Shown here: one piece after another, positions 33,317 through 42,669 of the stretch | Layout: the number at the start of each line of letters is the position of its first letter | How positions within the stretch are numbered: the first letter of the stretch is position 1 | Assembly: GCF_001921745.1 (NCBI RefSeq) | Contig: NZ_MRYA01000002.1 | Span: forward strand, 434,001 to 498,000 | Direction: 5' to 3' | Length of the DNA: 64,000 bases | Origin: Psychrobacter sp. Cmf 22.2 | Lineage (GTDB): Bacteria; Pseudomonadota; Gammaproteobacteria; Pseudomonadales; Moraxellaceae | Notes under the pieces: model-generated | Told to the model about the DNA's origin: nothing | Database searches by the model: none | What the model saw: the letters and a program-made list of their open reading frames with translations, nothing else | Position numbers and translations under genes: made by a program

Positions 33317-36300
33317 TTAACTATAATGAAAATGCAGGTTGTCTTCAGTTACCATGCTCTTTAACTGCTGTAAATTGTCGTCATTAGGATAGACGCGCCA
33401 GTGTTCAGACAGCCCTATATTAGCAATAGCATAACTTTCATAAATGCTCAAGCCAAGTGGTAAGCAATTATCATTGATTGAGTCGTCGGTATTGCTCAAA
33501 GCGTTGTTGGCATAGCTGCTGCCATTTTGTTGAAGTGTGTCTTGATTCATATCATTTTCTAGCGCCAACAAGTCGTTACCATCTTCATCATATAAGCTAC
33601 CACCTATAATAGGATCATAGACACTAGTGTTATTACTGTCTTGCTCGTCCTGATCATTATTATAAGTCAAGCGCGGTGCTGGGATAATGTCAGCTTGTGC
33701 TGATTTGAGCAGTGGCTGCAAACGCGTGAGTAATTGAATATCACTACCGTGTATTTTAATACTGATTTTTTTGAGCCAACGCAGGCGCGCATCGACCATA
33801 CTCATGGCGTTATCTAGACGGGCAAATAGGCGTCCATCACGCTCCCGGATGCTGCCTTTGATGATGACCACTTCATCTACCTTTAGCTGGTCTTTGACGC
33901 GATTAAAGCGTTCGGCATAGCAGCTGACCTCCAGTCGTGAGGTGCCGTCATCTAAGGTAATCACATTTCGGTTGCCAAAGTTGGCAATATCGATAATAAG
34001 GCCGGCAAAGTAGCAGCTGCCGTTGTAGCCTGTGTCTGTAAGCTTATCGAGACGAGCACCGGAGGTGTAGCGCTTTAATTCATCCAAATACTCATTAATA
34101 GGATGACCCGTCAAGTACAATCCCAACGTGTTCTTTTCTGCTTTGAGGCGGTGTTTATCACCCCAAATTAGATCGGCAGTCATTTTGAGCGGTGGGGCGG
34201 CGACCACACCGTCCATCTCACCAAACAAGTCCATCATGCCAAGCTCATTGTTTTGGCGGTCTTGCTCCGCGGCCTGTACCGCGCTTGGCAACTGACTCAT
34301 CAAGGCGCCGCGAATCTCATAGGCGGCATCGCTTGGCAAATCAGGGCGCAGCGTCGCGGCAAAGTCATCAAAGCAGCCAGCACTGACCAATGCCTCAAGC
34401 GTACGTTTATTGACTTTTTTGATATCGACCCGGCGGCAGAAGTCATATAAGTCCTTAAACGGCCCACCGCGGCGGCGCGCATCGACGATAGACTCCACCG
34501 CACCTTCACCCACGCCTTTAATCGCGCCAAGTCCATAAATGATATTGGTTGGCGTATCAGCGACAAAGTGCCACTCACTGCGGTTTACCGATGGATTGTC
34601 TACAGTTAATCCAAAGTTTTCACGGCAGTCATTGATAAAGAACACCACGTTGTCAGTGTTGTTCATATCGGATGTCAGTACTGCGGCCATAAATTCGGCA
34701 GGATAATACTGCTTGAGATAAGCGGTCTGATAAGCGAGTACACCATAAGCGGCGGAGTGCGAGCGGTTGAAACCGTAACCGGCAAACTTCTCCATCAAGT
34801 CAAAGACGCCGCCTGAAGTCGCTTCATCGATGCCTTGCGCGGTAGCACCAGTGACAAAGATATCGCGCTGTTTGGCCATCTCTTCAGGTTTTTTCTTACC
34901 CATGGCGCGGCGTAACATGTCCGCGCCACCCAAGCTATAGCCCGCCATGACCTGCGAGATTTGCATGACCTGTTCTTGATAGACAATAACGCCGTTGGTG
35001 TTCTCGAGGATCGGCTCAAGATTGGGATGGTCATAGATGACTTCTTCGCGGCCATGTTTTCGGTCGATATACATCTCTACCATACCAGCATCGAGCGGGC
35101 CTGGACGATAGAGCGCACACATGGCGATGACGTCTTCGATATTAGTTGGTTGTAGTTTGGCCAAGTATTTTTTCATACCCATACTTTCTAGCTGAAAGAC
35201 GGCTGTGGTTTTGGCATCTTGCAAGAGCTTGTAAGCCTTTTTATCATCTAAAGGTAAATCTTCTAAGACTAAGGCGTCTTTACCTTCTTTAGCACGGCGC
35301 AGGTTGATGTTTTCCACCGCAGCGTTAATAACCGTTAAGTTACGTAGACCTAAGAAGTCAAACTTTACCAGACCCACATCTTCGACATCATCTTTGTCAA
35401 ATTGGCTGACACGGTGACCATCATCATCGCAGTAAATGGCGCTAAAGTCAGTGATTTTATGCGGGGCAATAAGGACGCCACCGGCGTGCTTGCCGACGTT
35501 ACGGCACACGCCCTCTAATTTGACGGCCATCTCCCAAATTTCGATGGCATCTTCATAATCCATGTTGTCAGGGTTGGAGATTAAGTCTTTGAGCTGCGGC
35601 TCTTGTTCGAGCGCTTGAGACAGGGTGATGCCAGGCGTTTTCGGAATCAGTTTAGAGATTTTATTGGCCAAAAAGTACGACTTGCTTTGTACCCGCGCCA
35701 CATCACGCACCACCGCTTTTGCCGCCATCGTACCAAAGGTGATGATTTGTGAGACCGCTTCACGGCCATAGGTTTGGGCGACATAATCGATGACACGGTC
35801 GCGGCCTTCAATACAAAAGTCAATATCGAAATCAGGCATGGAGACACGTTCAGGGTTTAAGAAGCGCTCAAATAATAGGTCGTAATGAATGGGGTCGAGA
35901 TCGGTAATGTTGAGCGCATAAGCGACTAGTGAGCCGGCACCAGAGCCGCGACCTGGCCCCACAGGGACGCCATTGGCCTTGGCCCAGCGGATAAAGTCCA
36001 TAACGATTAAGAAGTAACCGGGGAAACCCATGGATAAGATGATATCGAGCTCATACTCTAGGCGCTCATCGTACTGCTTACGAAAGTCGCTCCAGCTCTC
36101 GTCGCGCGCTTCTACAGGAAAGAGCTTGTCTAAGCGATGATTAAGACCGCGCTGCGACTCTGCCCGAAAAAAAGACTCAATGGTCTCGCCCTCTGGCACA
36201 GGAAAATCAGGCAATACATTAATGCCAAGGGTCAAGGTCACATTGCAGCGGGTTGCTAAGCGTAAAGTGTTGTCAACTACCTGCGGAATATCGGCAAACA

Positions 36301-37030
36301 GTTGCGCCATCTGTTCTTGAGTCTTCAAATATTGCTCATCTGAATACAGACGCGGACGATTTGGGTCAGCCAGTACATAAGAGCCTGCAATACAAACGCG
36401 GGCTTCATGAGCATCGAAGTCTTCTTGCTCTAAAAAACGCACATCGTTGTGCGCGACAAGGGGTAGATGATGCTTAGCGCCAGCGTGGATAGCGGCTTTG
36501 ATAAAAGCATCTTCGCCTGAGCGATTGGTGCGCTTGATCGCAAAGTACAAGCGATCAGCAAAATGCGCCTGCCACTCAGCGATCAGCACATCGGCATTTT
36601 CTGGCATAGAGCTGACTAGCGCCTGTCCGACGTCTGATTTTTCACCGAATAAGACAATAACACCAGCAGCATGCTCTAGGATGTGATGACGCTTGATAAC
36701 AGGCATGCCGTGATTATCAGGGTCGGCGCGGCCTTCGGTAAAGCCAAGCGAGACAATACGGGTGATGTTTTGATAGCCTTCGTTGTCCATGGCCAGCAGT
36801 GTCAGTCTGGTGTCTTCATCATCCATGATAACTTCGCTGCCGATGATAGGCTTGATACCAGCACCTAGGCAGGCACGATAGAACTTCACTGTAGCATAAA
36901 GGTTGGATAAATCAGTTAACGCCAGTGCACATTGAATATCGGCAGCAGCGGCTTTAATAAGCGGCTTGATGCGCACGATAGAATCAGTGATGGAGTATTC
37001 GCTGTGAATGCCAAGGTGTACAAATGCCAT
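33317..37030 (-). CDS. dnaE: DNA polymerase III alpha subunit
   Basis: This is a 1237-residue replicative polymerase. The N-terminal PHP domain begins MAFVHLGIHSEYSITDSIVRI. The catalytic aspartates are in PDFDIDF (Asp400, Asp402), preceded by GPGRGSGAGSLVAYAL. An NDCRENFG/GLGAIKGVGEGA helix-hairpin-helix region, an OB-fold with NRNVITLDDGTSRLEV near 1010-1040, and a tau-binding C-terminus follow. An Asp/Asn-rich stretch of about 70 residues near 1120-1190 is longer than in E. coli DnaE (1160 residues), so this is an extended, probably flexible, linker. It heads the dnaE-Hpt-trmJ run. Confidence 0.96.
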   Translation of the reverse strand: MAFVHLGIHSEYSITDSIVRIKPLIKAAAADIQCALALTDLSNLYATVKFYRACLGAGIKPIIGSEVIMDDEDTRLTLLAMDNEGYQNITRIVSLGFTEGRADPDNHGMPVIKRHHILEHAAGVIVLFGEKSDVGQALVSSMPENADVLIAEWQAHFADRLYFAIKRTNRSGEDAFIKAAIHAGAKHHLPLVAHNDVRFLEQEDFDAHEARVCIAGSYVLADPNRPRLYSDEQYLKTQEQMAQLFADIPQVVDNTLRLATRCNVTLTLGINVLPDFPVPEGETIESFFRAESQRGLNHRLDKLFPVEARDESWSDFRKQYDERLEYELDIILSMGFPGYFLIVMDFIRWAKANGVPVGPGRGSGAGSLVAYALNITDLDPIHYDLLFERFLNPERVSMPDFDIDFCIEGRDRVIDYVAQTYGREAVSQIITFGTMAAKAVVRDVARVQSKSYFLANKISKLIPKTPGITLSQALEQEPQLKDLISNPDNMDYEDAIEIWEMAVKLEGVCRNVGKHAGGVLIAPHKITDFSAIYCDDDGHRVSQFDKDDVEDVGLVKFDFLGLRNLTVINAAVENINLRRAKEGKDALVLEDLPLDDKKAYKLLQDAKTTAVFQLESMGMKKYLAKLQPTNIEDVIAMCALYRPGPLDAGMVEMYIDRKHGREEVIYDHPNLEPILENTNGVIVYQEQVMQISQVMAGYSLGGADMLRRAMGKKKPEEMAKQRDIFVTGATAQGIDEATSGGVFDLMEKFAGYGFNRSHSAAYGVLAYQTAYLKQYYPAEFMAAVLTSDMNNTDNVVFFINDCRENFGLTVDNPSVNRSEWHFVADTPTNIIYGLGAIKGVGEGAVESIVDARRRGGPFKDLYDFCRRVDIKKVNKRTLEALVSAGCFDDFAATLRPDLPSDAAYEIRGALMSQLPSAVQAAEQDRQNNELGMMDLFGEMDGVVAAPPLKMTADLIWGDKHRLKAEKNTLGLYLTGHPINEYLDELKRYTSGARLDKLTDTGYNGSCYFAGLIIDIANFGNRNVITLDDGTSRLEVSCYAERFNRVKDQLKVDEVVIIKGSIRERDGRLFARLDNAMSMVDARLRWLKKISIKIHGSDIQLLTRLQPLLKSAQADIIPAPRLTYNNDQDEQDSNNTSVYDPIIGGSLYDEDGNDLLALENDMNQDTLQQNGSSYANNALSNTDDSINDNCLPLGLSIYESYAIANIGLSEHWRVYPNDDNLQQLKSMVTEDNLHFHYS

Positions 37031-37379
37031 AGAGGACTCTTACTAATACAATCGAAAGGAGGTGAGCTGCTAAGAAAATAAATTTATTATTATCAATGCT
37101 TTGAGTGGATTTTTAAAAGTAATTAGAAGTAAATAAGACGTCGATAGCCATATTTATTCATTTTAAATTTAGCTGCTAATAATAGCATTATTTGGCACAG
37201 ACAACCACTGATTCAGCTACTAGGTGTTATATGAGACAGAATGAAATCGGTTTCCAGATTTGCGTAAACTCTATGATATGATCATGATATAAAGACGTTT
37301 TCTAGGTCAGCAAAGACTATATTAAAGGTTTAATATTTTGCTTAGTCTTTGTCCATTTTATCATGTTTTAGCAACCTAC
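37031..37379. other. Gap between dnaE and the DadA-like gene
   Basis: 349 bases with no gene. On the plus strand AAAGGAGGTGA (37055-37065) matches a full anti-Shine-Dalgarno sequence, but the codons after it stop at once, so it is not used as a ribosome binding site there. Promoters for dnaE should lie here. Confidence 0.45.
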
Positions 37380-38627
37380 CTAACTGAATCGAGCGAGCTG
37401 ATAAGGTTTGGGATCAATAATATGACTTTCATCAAAATAGTATTCGGCAATCATTTTTGCACTTGTAACAGCTTGTGTTAAGCCTAAATGCTGATGACCA
37501 AAGTTTAAAAACACACGCTCAATCTTATCTATAACAGGTAGAGAGTCAGAGGTTGATGGCCGAAAGCCCATCCATGGCACATTATCGTTGGAATTTAGGG
37601 GAGTCTTTAGCATAGGCTGCGCATGCTGTAAGAATATGTGCGCTCGCTGCATATTGGCAGGAGCTTCAAGTCCTGCATATTCTACTGTGCCCGCCAAACG
37701 TAAACCCTCCTGCATCGGTGTCATCACAATGCGCCGATCTAAACTGGTTACGGGAGTCTGTATGCGTTTGCTTTCATGAGGTAACATCAAATGATAACCA
37801 CGTTCGGTATCTAAAGGAACATTGACCCCCGTTAATTGTTTAGCCAAAGCTTTTGAATGAGCACCTGCTGATAACATCACTTTGGAGGCGGTGATATCCC
37901 CTTGATTGGTCTTCAAGCGAATGCCATCTACATCAGTGTGTGCTTCAAAAACCCGGCAATGTTCAACAATCTCACCACCAAGGTGTCTAAAAGTACTGCT
38001 AAGCTGAGTGATTACCGCTGTTAAATTGGTGATATGTCCTGTGTTTGGGAAAAACAACGCTGCTAATTGATTATTTTGTAAGGCGGGTTCATTTTCTAAT
38101 AGCATCTCTTTGGTCAGTAGTTCATTGTTCACGCCAACATCGTTAAGACGCTGGCCTTGGGTCATGAGCAGATCAATGCCACTTGTTTTTTCAGTGGTCA
38201 ATAACGAACCTTTTACTTCTATCCAATCGTCTAATTGCCACTGTTTGGCAAAGTCTAACCATGCTTGAAGGCAGTTAGTATTTAAGCTTAATAACGCTTG
38301 ATGAATGCGCTCAAATGGTTCAGGACGCATATTCAGTAGTAACTGAATGGCCCAAGGCATCAAACGAGGTAAGTAACGCCAGTCTATGCGTAGCGGTCCT
38401 GTTGGATTCAATAACATGGCTGGAATATGACGGAGCATGCTGGCATCAGCTATGGGAAATACATGCTCCGGCGCGATATGTCCGGCATTGCCAAATGACG
38501 CGCCTTGTCCAACTTCATTTGCCTCCAGCAATGCTACCTTTACTCCTCGTGCTTGTAATGTCACTGCAGTCGCAAGCCCAATAATACCGCCACCAATAAT
38601 GTGTAAGTCAAAATTTGAAGTAATCAT
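37380..38627 (-). CDS. DadA-like FAD-dependent D-amino-acid dehydrogenase/oxidase
   Basis: This is a 415-residue DAO-superfamily flavoprotein. The FAD motif IIGGGIIGLATAV is at the N-terminus and GASFGNAGHIAPE follows. The C-terminus has NVPWMGFRPSTSDSLPVID and LNFGHQHLGLTQA, the usual second FAD region of DadA and D-hydroxyproline dehydrogenase types. It would oxidise a D-amino acid or an imino acid such as hydroxyproline and pass electrons to the respiratory chain. It lies 179 bases after glcF on the same strand, the last member of the ggt-glcDEF run. Substrate is not settled. Confidence 0.85.
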   Translation of the reverse strand: MITSNFDLHIIGGGIIGLATAVTLQARGVKVALLEANEVGQGASFGNAGHIAPEHVFPIADASMLRHIPAMLLNPTGPLRIDWRYLPRLMPWAIQLLLNMRPEPFERIHQALLSLNTNCLQAWLDFAKQWQLDDWIEVKGSLLTTEKTSGIDLLMTQGQRLNDVGVNNELLTKEMLLENEPALQNNQLAALFFPNTGHITNLTAVITQLSSTFRHLGGEIVEHCRVFEAHTDVDGIRLKTNQGDITASKVMLSAGAHSKALAKQLTGVNVPLDTERGYHLMLPHESKRIQTPVTSLDRRIVMTPMQEGLRLAGTVEYAGLEAPANMQRAHIFLQHAQPMLKTPLNSNDNVPWMGFRPSTSDSLPVIDKIERVFLNFGHQHLGLTQAVTSAKMIAEYYFDESHIIDPKPYQLARFS

Positions 38628-38806
38628 AAAGACTCTCGATAGTGCTCATGTGCTCAGTTTAAAGAAGCCTGATTGGTTGATGTCATAAATGTTAACTGAC
38701 TAAAACCAATATACTAAGTTCAGAAAATGTCCAAAGAATTCAGCTACTTTTATCTTCATTTATAAATAAGGATATTCAACTTAATTACCTATTGTCGTAA
38801 ATCTAA

Positions 38807-40018
38807 CTACTGCGGATCCAACAGTTCAATCCAGTGCTTCACTGGTATGCTTGCTCGGCTACTTAAGTGTAGTTGACAACCTATATTAGCGGTCACTATC
38901 TGCTCTGGATGACCAATCGTCAAGTCCGCAAGCTTATTGGTTAGTAACTGCTGGCTAAGCTCAGGCTGCAGTATCGAGTAGGTCCCAGCAGAGCCGCAGC
39001 ATAAATGCTTGTCTTTAGTAGGCGTGAGCTCAACGCCGGCTTGCTGCAAAATTTGTTCAACTAAGCCGCTGAGCTTCTGAGCATGTTGTAATGAGCAAGG
39101 GCAGTGTACGGCTGTTCTGCGCCCTTTATCTTGCAATTGCAGCTGACTCAAATCCTCTTTAATCAACACCTCTCCTAAATCACGAGCAAGCTCGCTAACC
39201 CGCTGGGCTTTGGCAGAATAAGCACTATCGTGGCGTAGTTTTTTACCATAGTCTTTGACCATCGAGCCGCAGCCTGAGGCGCTAATAACAATAGCTTCTA
39301 CGCCGTCTTCAATATAAGGCCACCAAGCATCGATATTGCGGCGCATGAATGCCAACCCTTCTTCATGGGCTGGCATGTGATAACTGACGGCACCGCAGCA
39401 ACCGGCTTCGGGCGCAGTAAATAAGCTAATACCTAATTTGTCGAGCACGCGAGCGGTCACAATATTGGTATTTGGAGTCGCTGAGGGCTGCGCGCATCCT
39501 GCCAATACTAACATTCGGCGTGTATGCTGCTGGGTCGGCAAAGCGCGCTTGATTTGTTTGATGGGTACTTGTTGCTTTAAATCATGAGGTAAAAAGGATC
39601 GAAACAGTTGTCCTAAGCGTAATAAAAGCCCGAAGCGCTTCGGATAGGGCAAGATTTGGCGTATCAACCAGCGCAACATTTTTTGTTGTAGTGGTCTCTC
39701 TAGTTGCTCTTCCATGATGCCGCGGCCTATCTCAGCCAAGCGGCCATATTTTACGCCAGAAGGGCAGGTGGTTTCGCAACTACGACAGGTTAGGCAACGG
39801 TCTAGATGCGTTTGTGATTTTTCGCTAATGTCACCGGTCTCAAGCAGCTGTTTGACTAAATAAATACGTCCACGTGGACCATCTCTCTCGTCGCCCAATT
39901 CCTGATAAGTGGGACAGGTGGCATTGCAAAATCCACAGTGTACGCAGCTGCGTAAGATAGCATCCGCTTCTTTGATTTCTGGATGATCCAGATACTTTAC
40001 ATTAATTTGGGTACGCAT
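38807..40018 (-). CDS. glcF: Glycolate oxidase iron-sulfur subunit
   Basis: The 403-residue subunit carries two [4Fe-4S] motifs: CVHCGFCNATCP (Cys25, 28, 31, 35) and CLTCRSCETTCP (Cys76, 79, 82, 86). Two CCG domains follow, GCCGAVSYHMP and LCCGSAGTYS. In the GlcDEF complex it takes electrons from the flavin subunits that oxidise glycolate (also D-lactate) to glyoxylate and hands them to quinone. AGGA lies before the ATG. It follows glcE by 64 bases, completing the operon. Length fits E. coli GlcF (407). Confidence 0.94.
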   Translation of the reverse strand: MRTQINVKYLDHPEIKEADAILRSCVHCGFCNATCPTYQELGDERDGPRGRIYLVKQLLETGDISEKSQTHLDRCLTCRSCETTCPSGVKYGRLAEIGRGIMEEQLERPLQQKMLRWLIRQILPYPKRFGLLLRLGQLFRSFLPHDLKQQVPIKQIKRALPTQQHTRRMLVLAGCAQPSATPNTNIVTARVLDKLGISLFTAPEAGCCGAVSYHMPAHEEGLAFMRRNIDAWWPYIEDGVEAIVISASGCGSMVKDYGKKLRHDSAYSAKAQRVSELARDLGEVLIKEDLSQLQLQDKGRRTAVHCPCSLQHAQKLSGLVEQILQQAGVELTPTKDKHLCCGSAGTYSILQPELSQQLLTNKLADLTIGHPEQIVTANIGCQLHLSSRASIPVKHWIELLDPQ

Positions 40019-40082
40019 AATATTTTCCTATTGCATTCAGCTATCATGTAAAGCTATTACGCTCAGATAGGGTATGCAGCCA

Positions 40083-41141
40083 TTACATCCAACTATAGAG
40101 ACGACCCGGATTAAAAATGCCTATGGGATCAAAAGCATGTTTGAGCCGTTGATGTAGCCTACGCAGCGGCTCGGGTTGAGTATGAAAAACATCCAGCTGC
40201 CGATCGCCTCCACGGTAACGGCTCACTTGACCGCCCATACTCTTGGCGAGTGCCTCTAGTGATTCAGTATCTAAATCACCGCGCAGCCAACGTTGGCTAC
40301 CGCCCCAATCTAGCAGCCACTCTTTATCTGACAATACATGTTCAGCACTACTATTGACTGAGAACCGCCACAAAGGCGTATGACCTGAAAAATAATCTAG
40401 CTGCTGCTCGCGTAGCTGCGTCCATAGATTATCACCGTCTTCTAATACCACACCTTGCCACTGCTTAACGGTGCTGTCGACTGCACTACGCGCGCCTTCT
40501 AGACGTAGATAAAGCTGATTCTCAAACCAACAAGCAGCCGTCAATGGATTTGGCAGTCCTGCCAAGCGATTCATCTCCTCTATTGCCTGCGTTGCATCCA
40601 TCTCGCGTTTGAGGGTGGTAGTAGCGGTAGGTTTGGGCATGACCTTTAGGCTGATCTCACTAATAACACCTAAAGTCCCCATCGCTCCAGCCTGCATTCT
40701 TGAGACATCGTAGCCGGCTACGTTTTTCATCACCTGACCACCAAAGCGTAGTGCTTCGCCTCGACCATTAATCAGGCGAATACCGAGGACGTAATCCCGG
40801 ACTGAGCCATTCCAAGGACGTCCGGGTCCCGATAGATGACACGCTAGCGTACCCCCTAAAGTCGCTTGTCCATTAAATAGCGGCGGCTCAAACGCTAATC
40901 TTTGGTTGTGTTCACTCAAAGCGTTATTAATCTCGGTCAACGGCGTGCCAGCGCGTGCGGTCAACACCAGCTCAATCGGCTCGTAACTCACAATACCACT
41001 GTGCTCAGCAATATTAAGCGGGACACCCTCGGGCGTGCGACCCATAAACGCCTTGCTGCCACCGCCAACTATTTGTAATTTGCTACCATCAACACCCGCC
41101 TGTTTAACTCGCTCAATTATCTCAGCACTGATATCTTTCAT
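40083..41141 (-). CDS. glcE: Glycolate oxidase FAD-binding subunit GlcE
   Basis: This 352-residue FAD_binding_4 protein has the early GGGSKAFMGR and LTEINNALSEHNQRLAFEPP, and the flavin-binding ATLGGTLACHLSGPGRPWNGSVRDYVLG. GRGEALRFGGQVMKNVAGYD is characteristic of GlcE. Its C-terminus LKHAFDPIGIFNPGRLYSW closes the fold. It overlaps glcD by four bases (ATGA), so translation is coupled. It forms a heterotrimer with GlcD and GlcF. Confidence 0.93.
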   Translation of the reverse strand: MKDISAEIIERVKQAGVDGSKLQIVGGGSKAFMGRTPEGVPLNIAEHSGIVSYEPIELVLTARAGTPLTEINNALSEHNQRLAFEPPLFNGQATLGGTLACHLSGPGRPWNGSVRDYVLGIRLINGRGEALRFGGQVMKNVAGYDVSRMQAGAMGTLGVISEISLKVMPKPTATTTLKREMDATQAIEEMNRLAGLPNPLTAACWFENQLYLRLEGARSAVDSTVKQWQGVVLEDGDNLWTQLREQQLDYFSGHTPLWRFSVNSSAEHVLSDKEWLLDWGGSQRWLRGDLDTESLEALAKSMGGQVSRYRGGDRQLDVFHTQPEPLRRLHQRLKHAFDPIGIFNPGRLYSWM

Positions 41142-42619
41142 GCTGGTGCTCCCTGCTGTAGTGGCTGACTCACTGAATCGTCCATTACCTTGTTAAGTGC
41201 TCGGTATTCCTGACAATTTTTTAGGACAGGAATACCTTTACCTGGATTGAGCGTACCAACAGGATCAAAAGCGGACTTAATAGCATGAAATTGGCGTAAT
41301 TCCTGCTCATTAAATTGCACACGCATTTGGCGTATTTTTTCTATACCGACGCCATGTTCACCAGTAATACAACCGCCTACTTTGACACAAAGCTCTAAGA
41401 TACGAGCGCCAAACTCCTCAGTTTTTTCAAGCTGACCTGGTATATTGGCATCGAATAATATCAGTGGATGCAAGTTACCATCACCGGCATGAAAGACATT
41501 GGCCACGCGTAAGTTATAGTGCTCCGAAAGTTTTTGCATTTTAGTCAATACATAAGCCAGCTGGCCACGAGGAATAGTGCCATCCATGCAATAGTAGTCG
41601 GGTGAGATGCGGCCTACTGCTGGAAAGGCGGACTTGCGACCTTTCCATAACAAAGCACGTTCCGCCTCGCTTTGAGAAACTCGAGTTGAGGTGGCTCCTA
41701 GTTGGGTTAAGAGCTGCTCAACTTCGATGATTTGCTCTTGAACTTCCGCCGCCGTACCATCTAATTCACATAAAAGTAGCGCTTCTGCATCGGTAGGATA
41801 ACCTGCTTGAGCAAAAGCTTCGGCCGCTATAATAGCGTGGCTATCCATCATCTCAAGCCCAGCTGGGATGATGCCTTTAGCAATGATGCCGCCTACCGCA
41901 TCACCAGCTGTCTGTACGTTATCAAAACCGGCCATGATGACCTGTGCCTTTTCGGGACTGGGCAGTAATTTGACCGTCACTTCGGTGACTACGCCAAGCA
42001 AACCCTCAGAGCCAGTTATCAAGGCCATAAGATCAATACCGTTACTGTCCAGCCCCTCATTACCAAGGCTAATCAAGTCTCCTTCGACTGTGACCATTTC
42101 TACTTTTAACAAGTTATGTACCGTCAGCCCGTATTTGAGGCAATGTACACCGCCTGAGTTTTCGGCGACGTTGCCGCCTATCGTACAAGCAATTTGGGAG
42201 GAGGGATCTGGACCATAATATAAGCCATGTACGGAAGCCGCCTCACTGATGGCTAAGTTACGTACGCCGGGTTGCAAGCGTGCCGTGCGTGCTAAAGGGT
42301 CTATCTCGAGGATATGCTTAAAACGCGACAGTACTAACAGCACGCCATCAGGATTAGGCATGGCTCCGGCACAAAGCCCGGTACCTGCTCCGCGAGCGAC
42401 CACCGGAATCTGATAACGATGACAAATACGCATGACTTCTTGTATCTGCTCGACCGTATCTGGCAAGACGACTAGCAGCGGCATATCACAGTAAACAGAC
42501 AGACCATCACACTCAAAAGGCTTTTGGGTCTCCTCATCACTGATTACGTATTCGGGCTCGATAAAATCGCGAAACATGCTCGCTAACGTGGCTTTATCAG
42601 GTCTTTTACTCTCAATCAT
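41138..42619 (-). CDS. glcD: Glycolate oxidase catalytic subunit GlcD
   Basis: This 493-residue FAD-linked oxidase has VPVVARGAGTGLCAGAMPNPDG, YYGPDPSSQIACTIGGNVAENSGGVHCLKYG as the FAD-binding core, NVFHAGDGNLHPLILFD, and GEHGVGIEKI toward the C-terminus. The start at 42619 has AGGAGGG 4 bases upstream, a very strong ribosome binding site. It lies 51 bases after ggt. No glcC regulator, glcA permease or malate synthase is in this window, so how glycolate enters and glyoxylate leaves is not shown. GlcD homologues can also be D-lactate or D-2-hydroxyglutarate dehydrogenases; the full D-E-F set favours glycolate. Confidence 0.94.
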   Translation of the reverse strand: MIESKRPDKATLASMFRDFIEPEYVISDEETQKPFECDGLSVYCDMPLLVVLPDTVEQIQEVMRICHRYQIPVVARGAGTGLCAGAMPNPDGVLLVLSRFKHILEIDPLARTARLQPGVRNLAISEAASVHGLYYGPDPSSQIACTIGGNVAENSGGVHCLKYGLTVHNLLKVEMVTVEGDLISLGNEGLDSNGIDLMALITGSEGLLGVVTEVTVKLLPSPEKAQVIMAGFDNVQTAGDAVGGIIAKGIIPAGLEMMDSHAIIAAEAFAQAGYPTDAEALLLCELDGTAAEVQEQIIEVEQLLTQLGATSTRVSQSEAERALLWKGRKSAFPAVGRISPDYYCMDGTIPRGQLAYVLTKMQKLSEHYNLRVANVFHAGDGNLHPLILFDANIPGQLEKTEEFGARILELCVKVGGCITGEHGVGIEKIRQMRVQFNEQELRQFHAIKSAFDPVGTLNPGKGIPVLKNCQEYRALNKVMDDSVSQPLQQGAPA

Positions 42620-42669
42620 ATGGCCCTCCTTAGCTTAGGATCTGCTGAACACCCACTTTGTTACCCGAT

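Noticed and set aside
37055..37065. Perfect Shine-Dalgarno sequence AAAGGAGGTGA upstream of dnaE on the plus strand
   Set aside because: The frames that follow stop within a few codons and the dnaE gene is on the other strand, so it does not support a gene.
41868..42218. Open reading frame opposite glcD (116 codons, plus strand)
   Set aside because: It runs antisense to intact GlcD motifs, has no ribosome binding site, and its content reflects the codon pattern of glcD.
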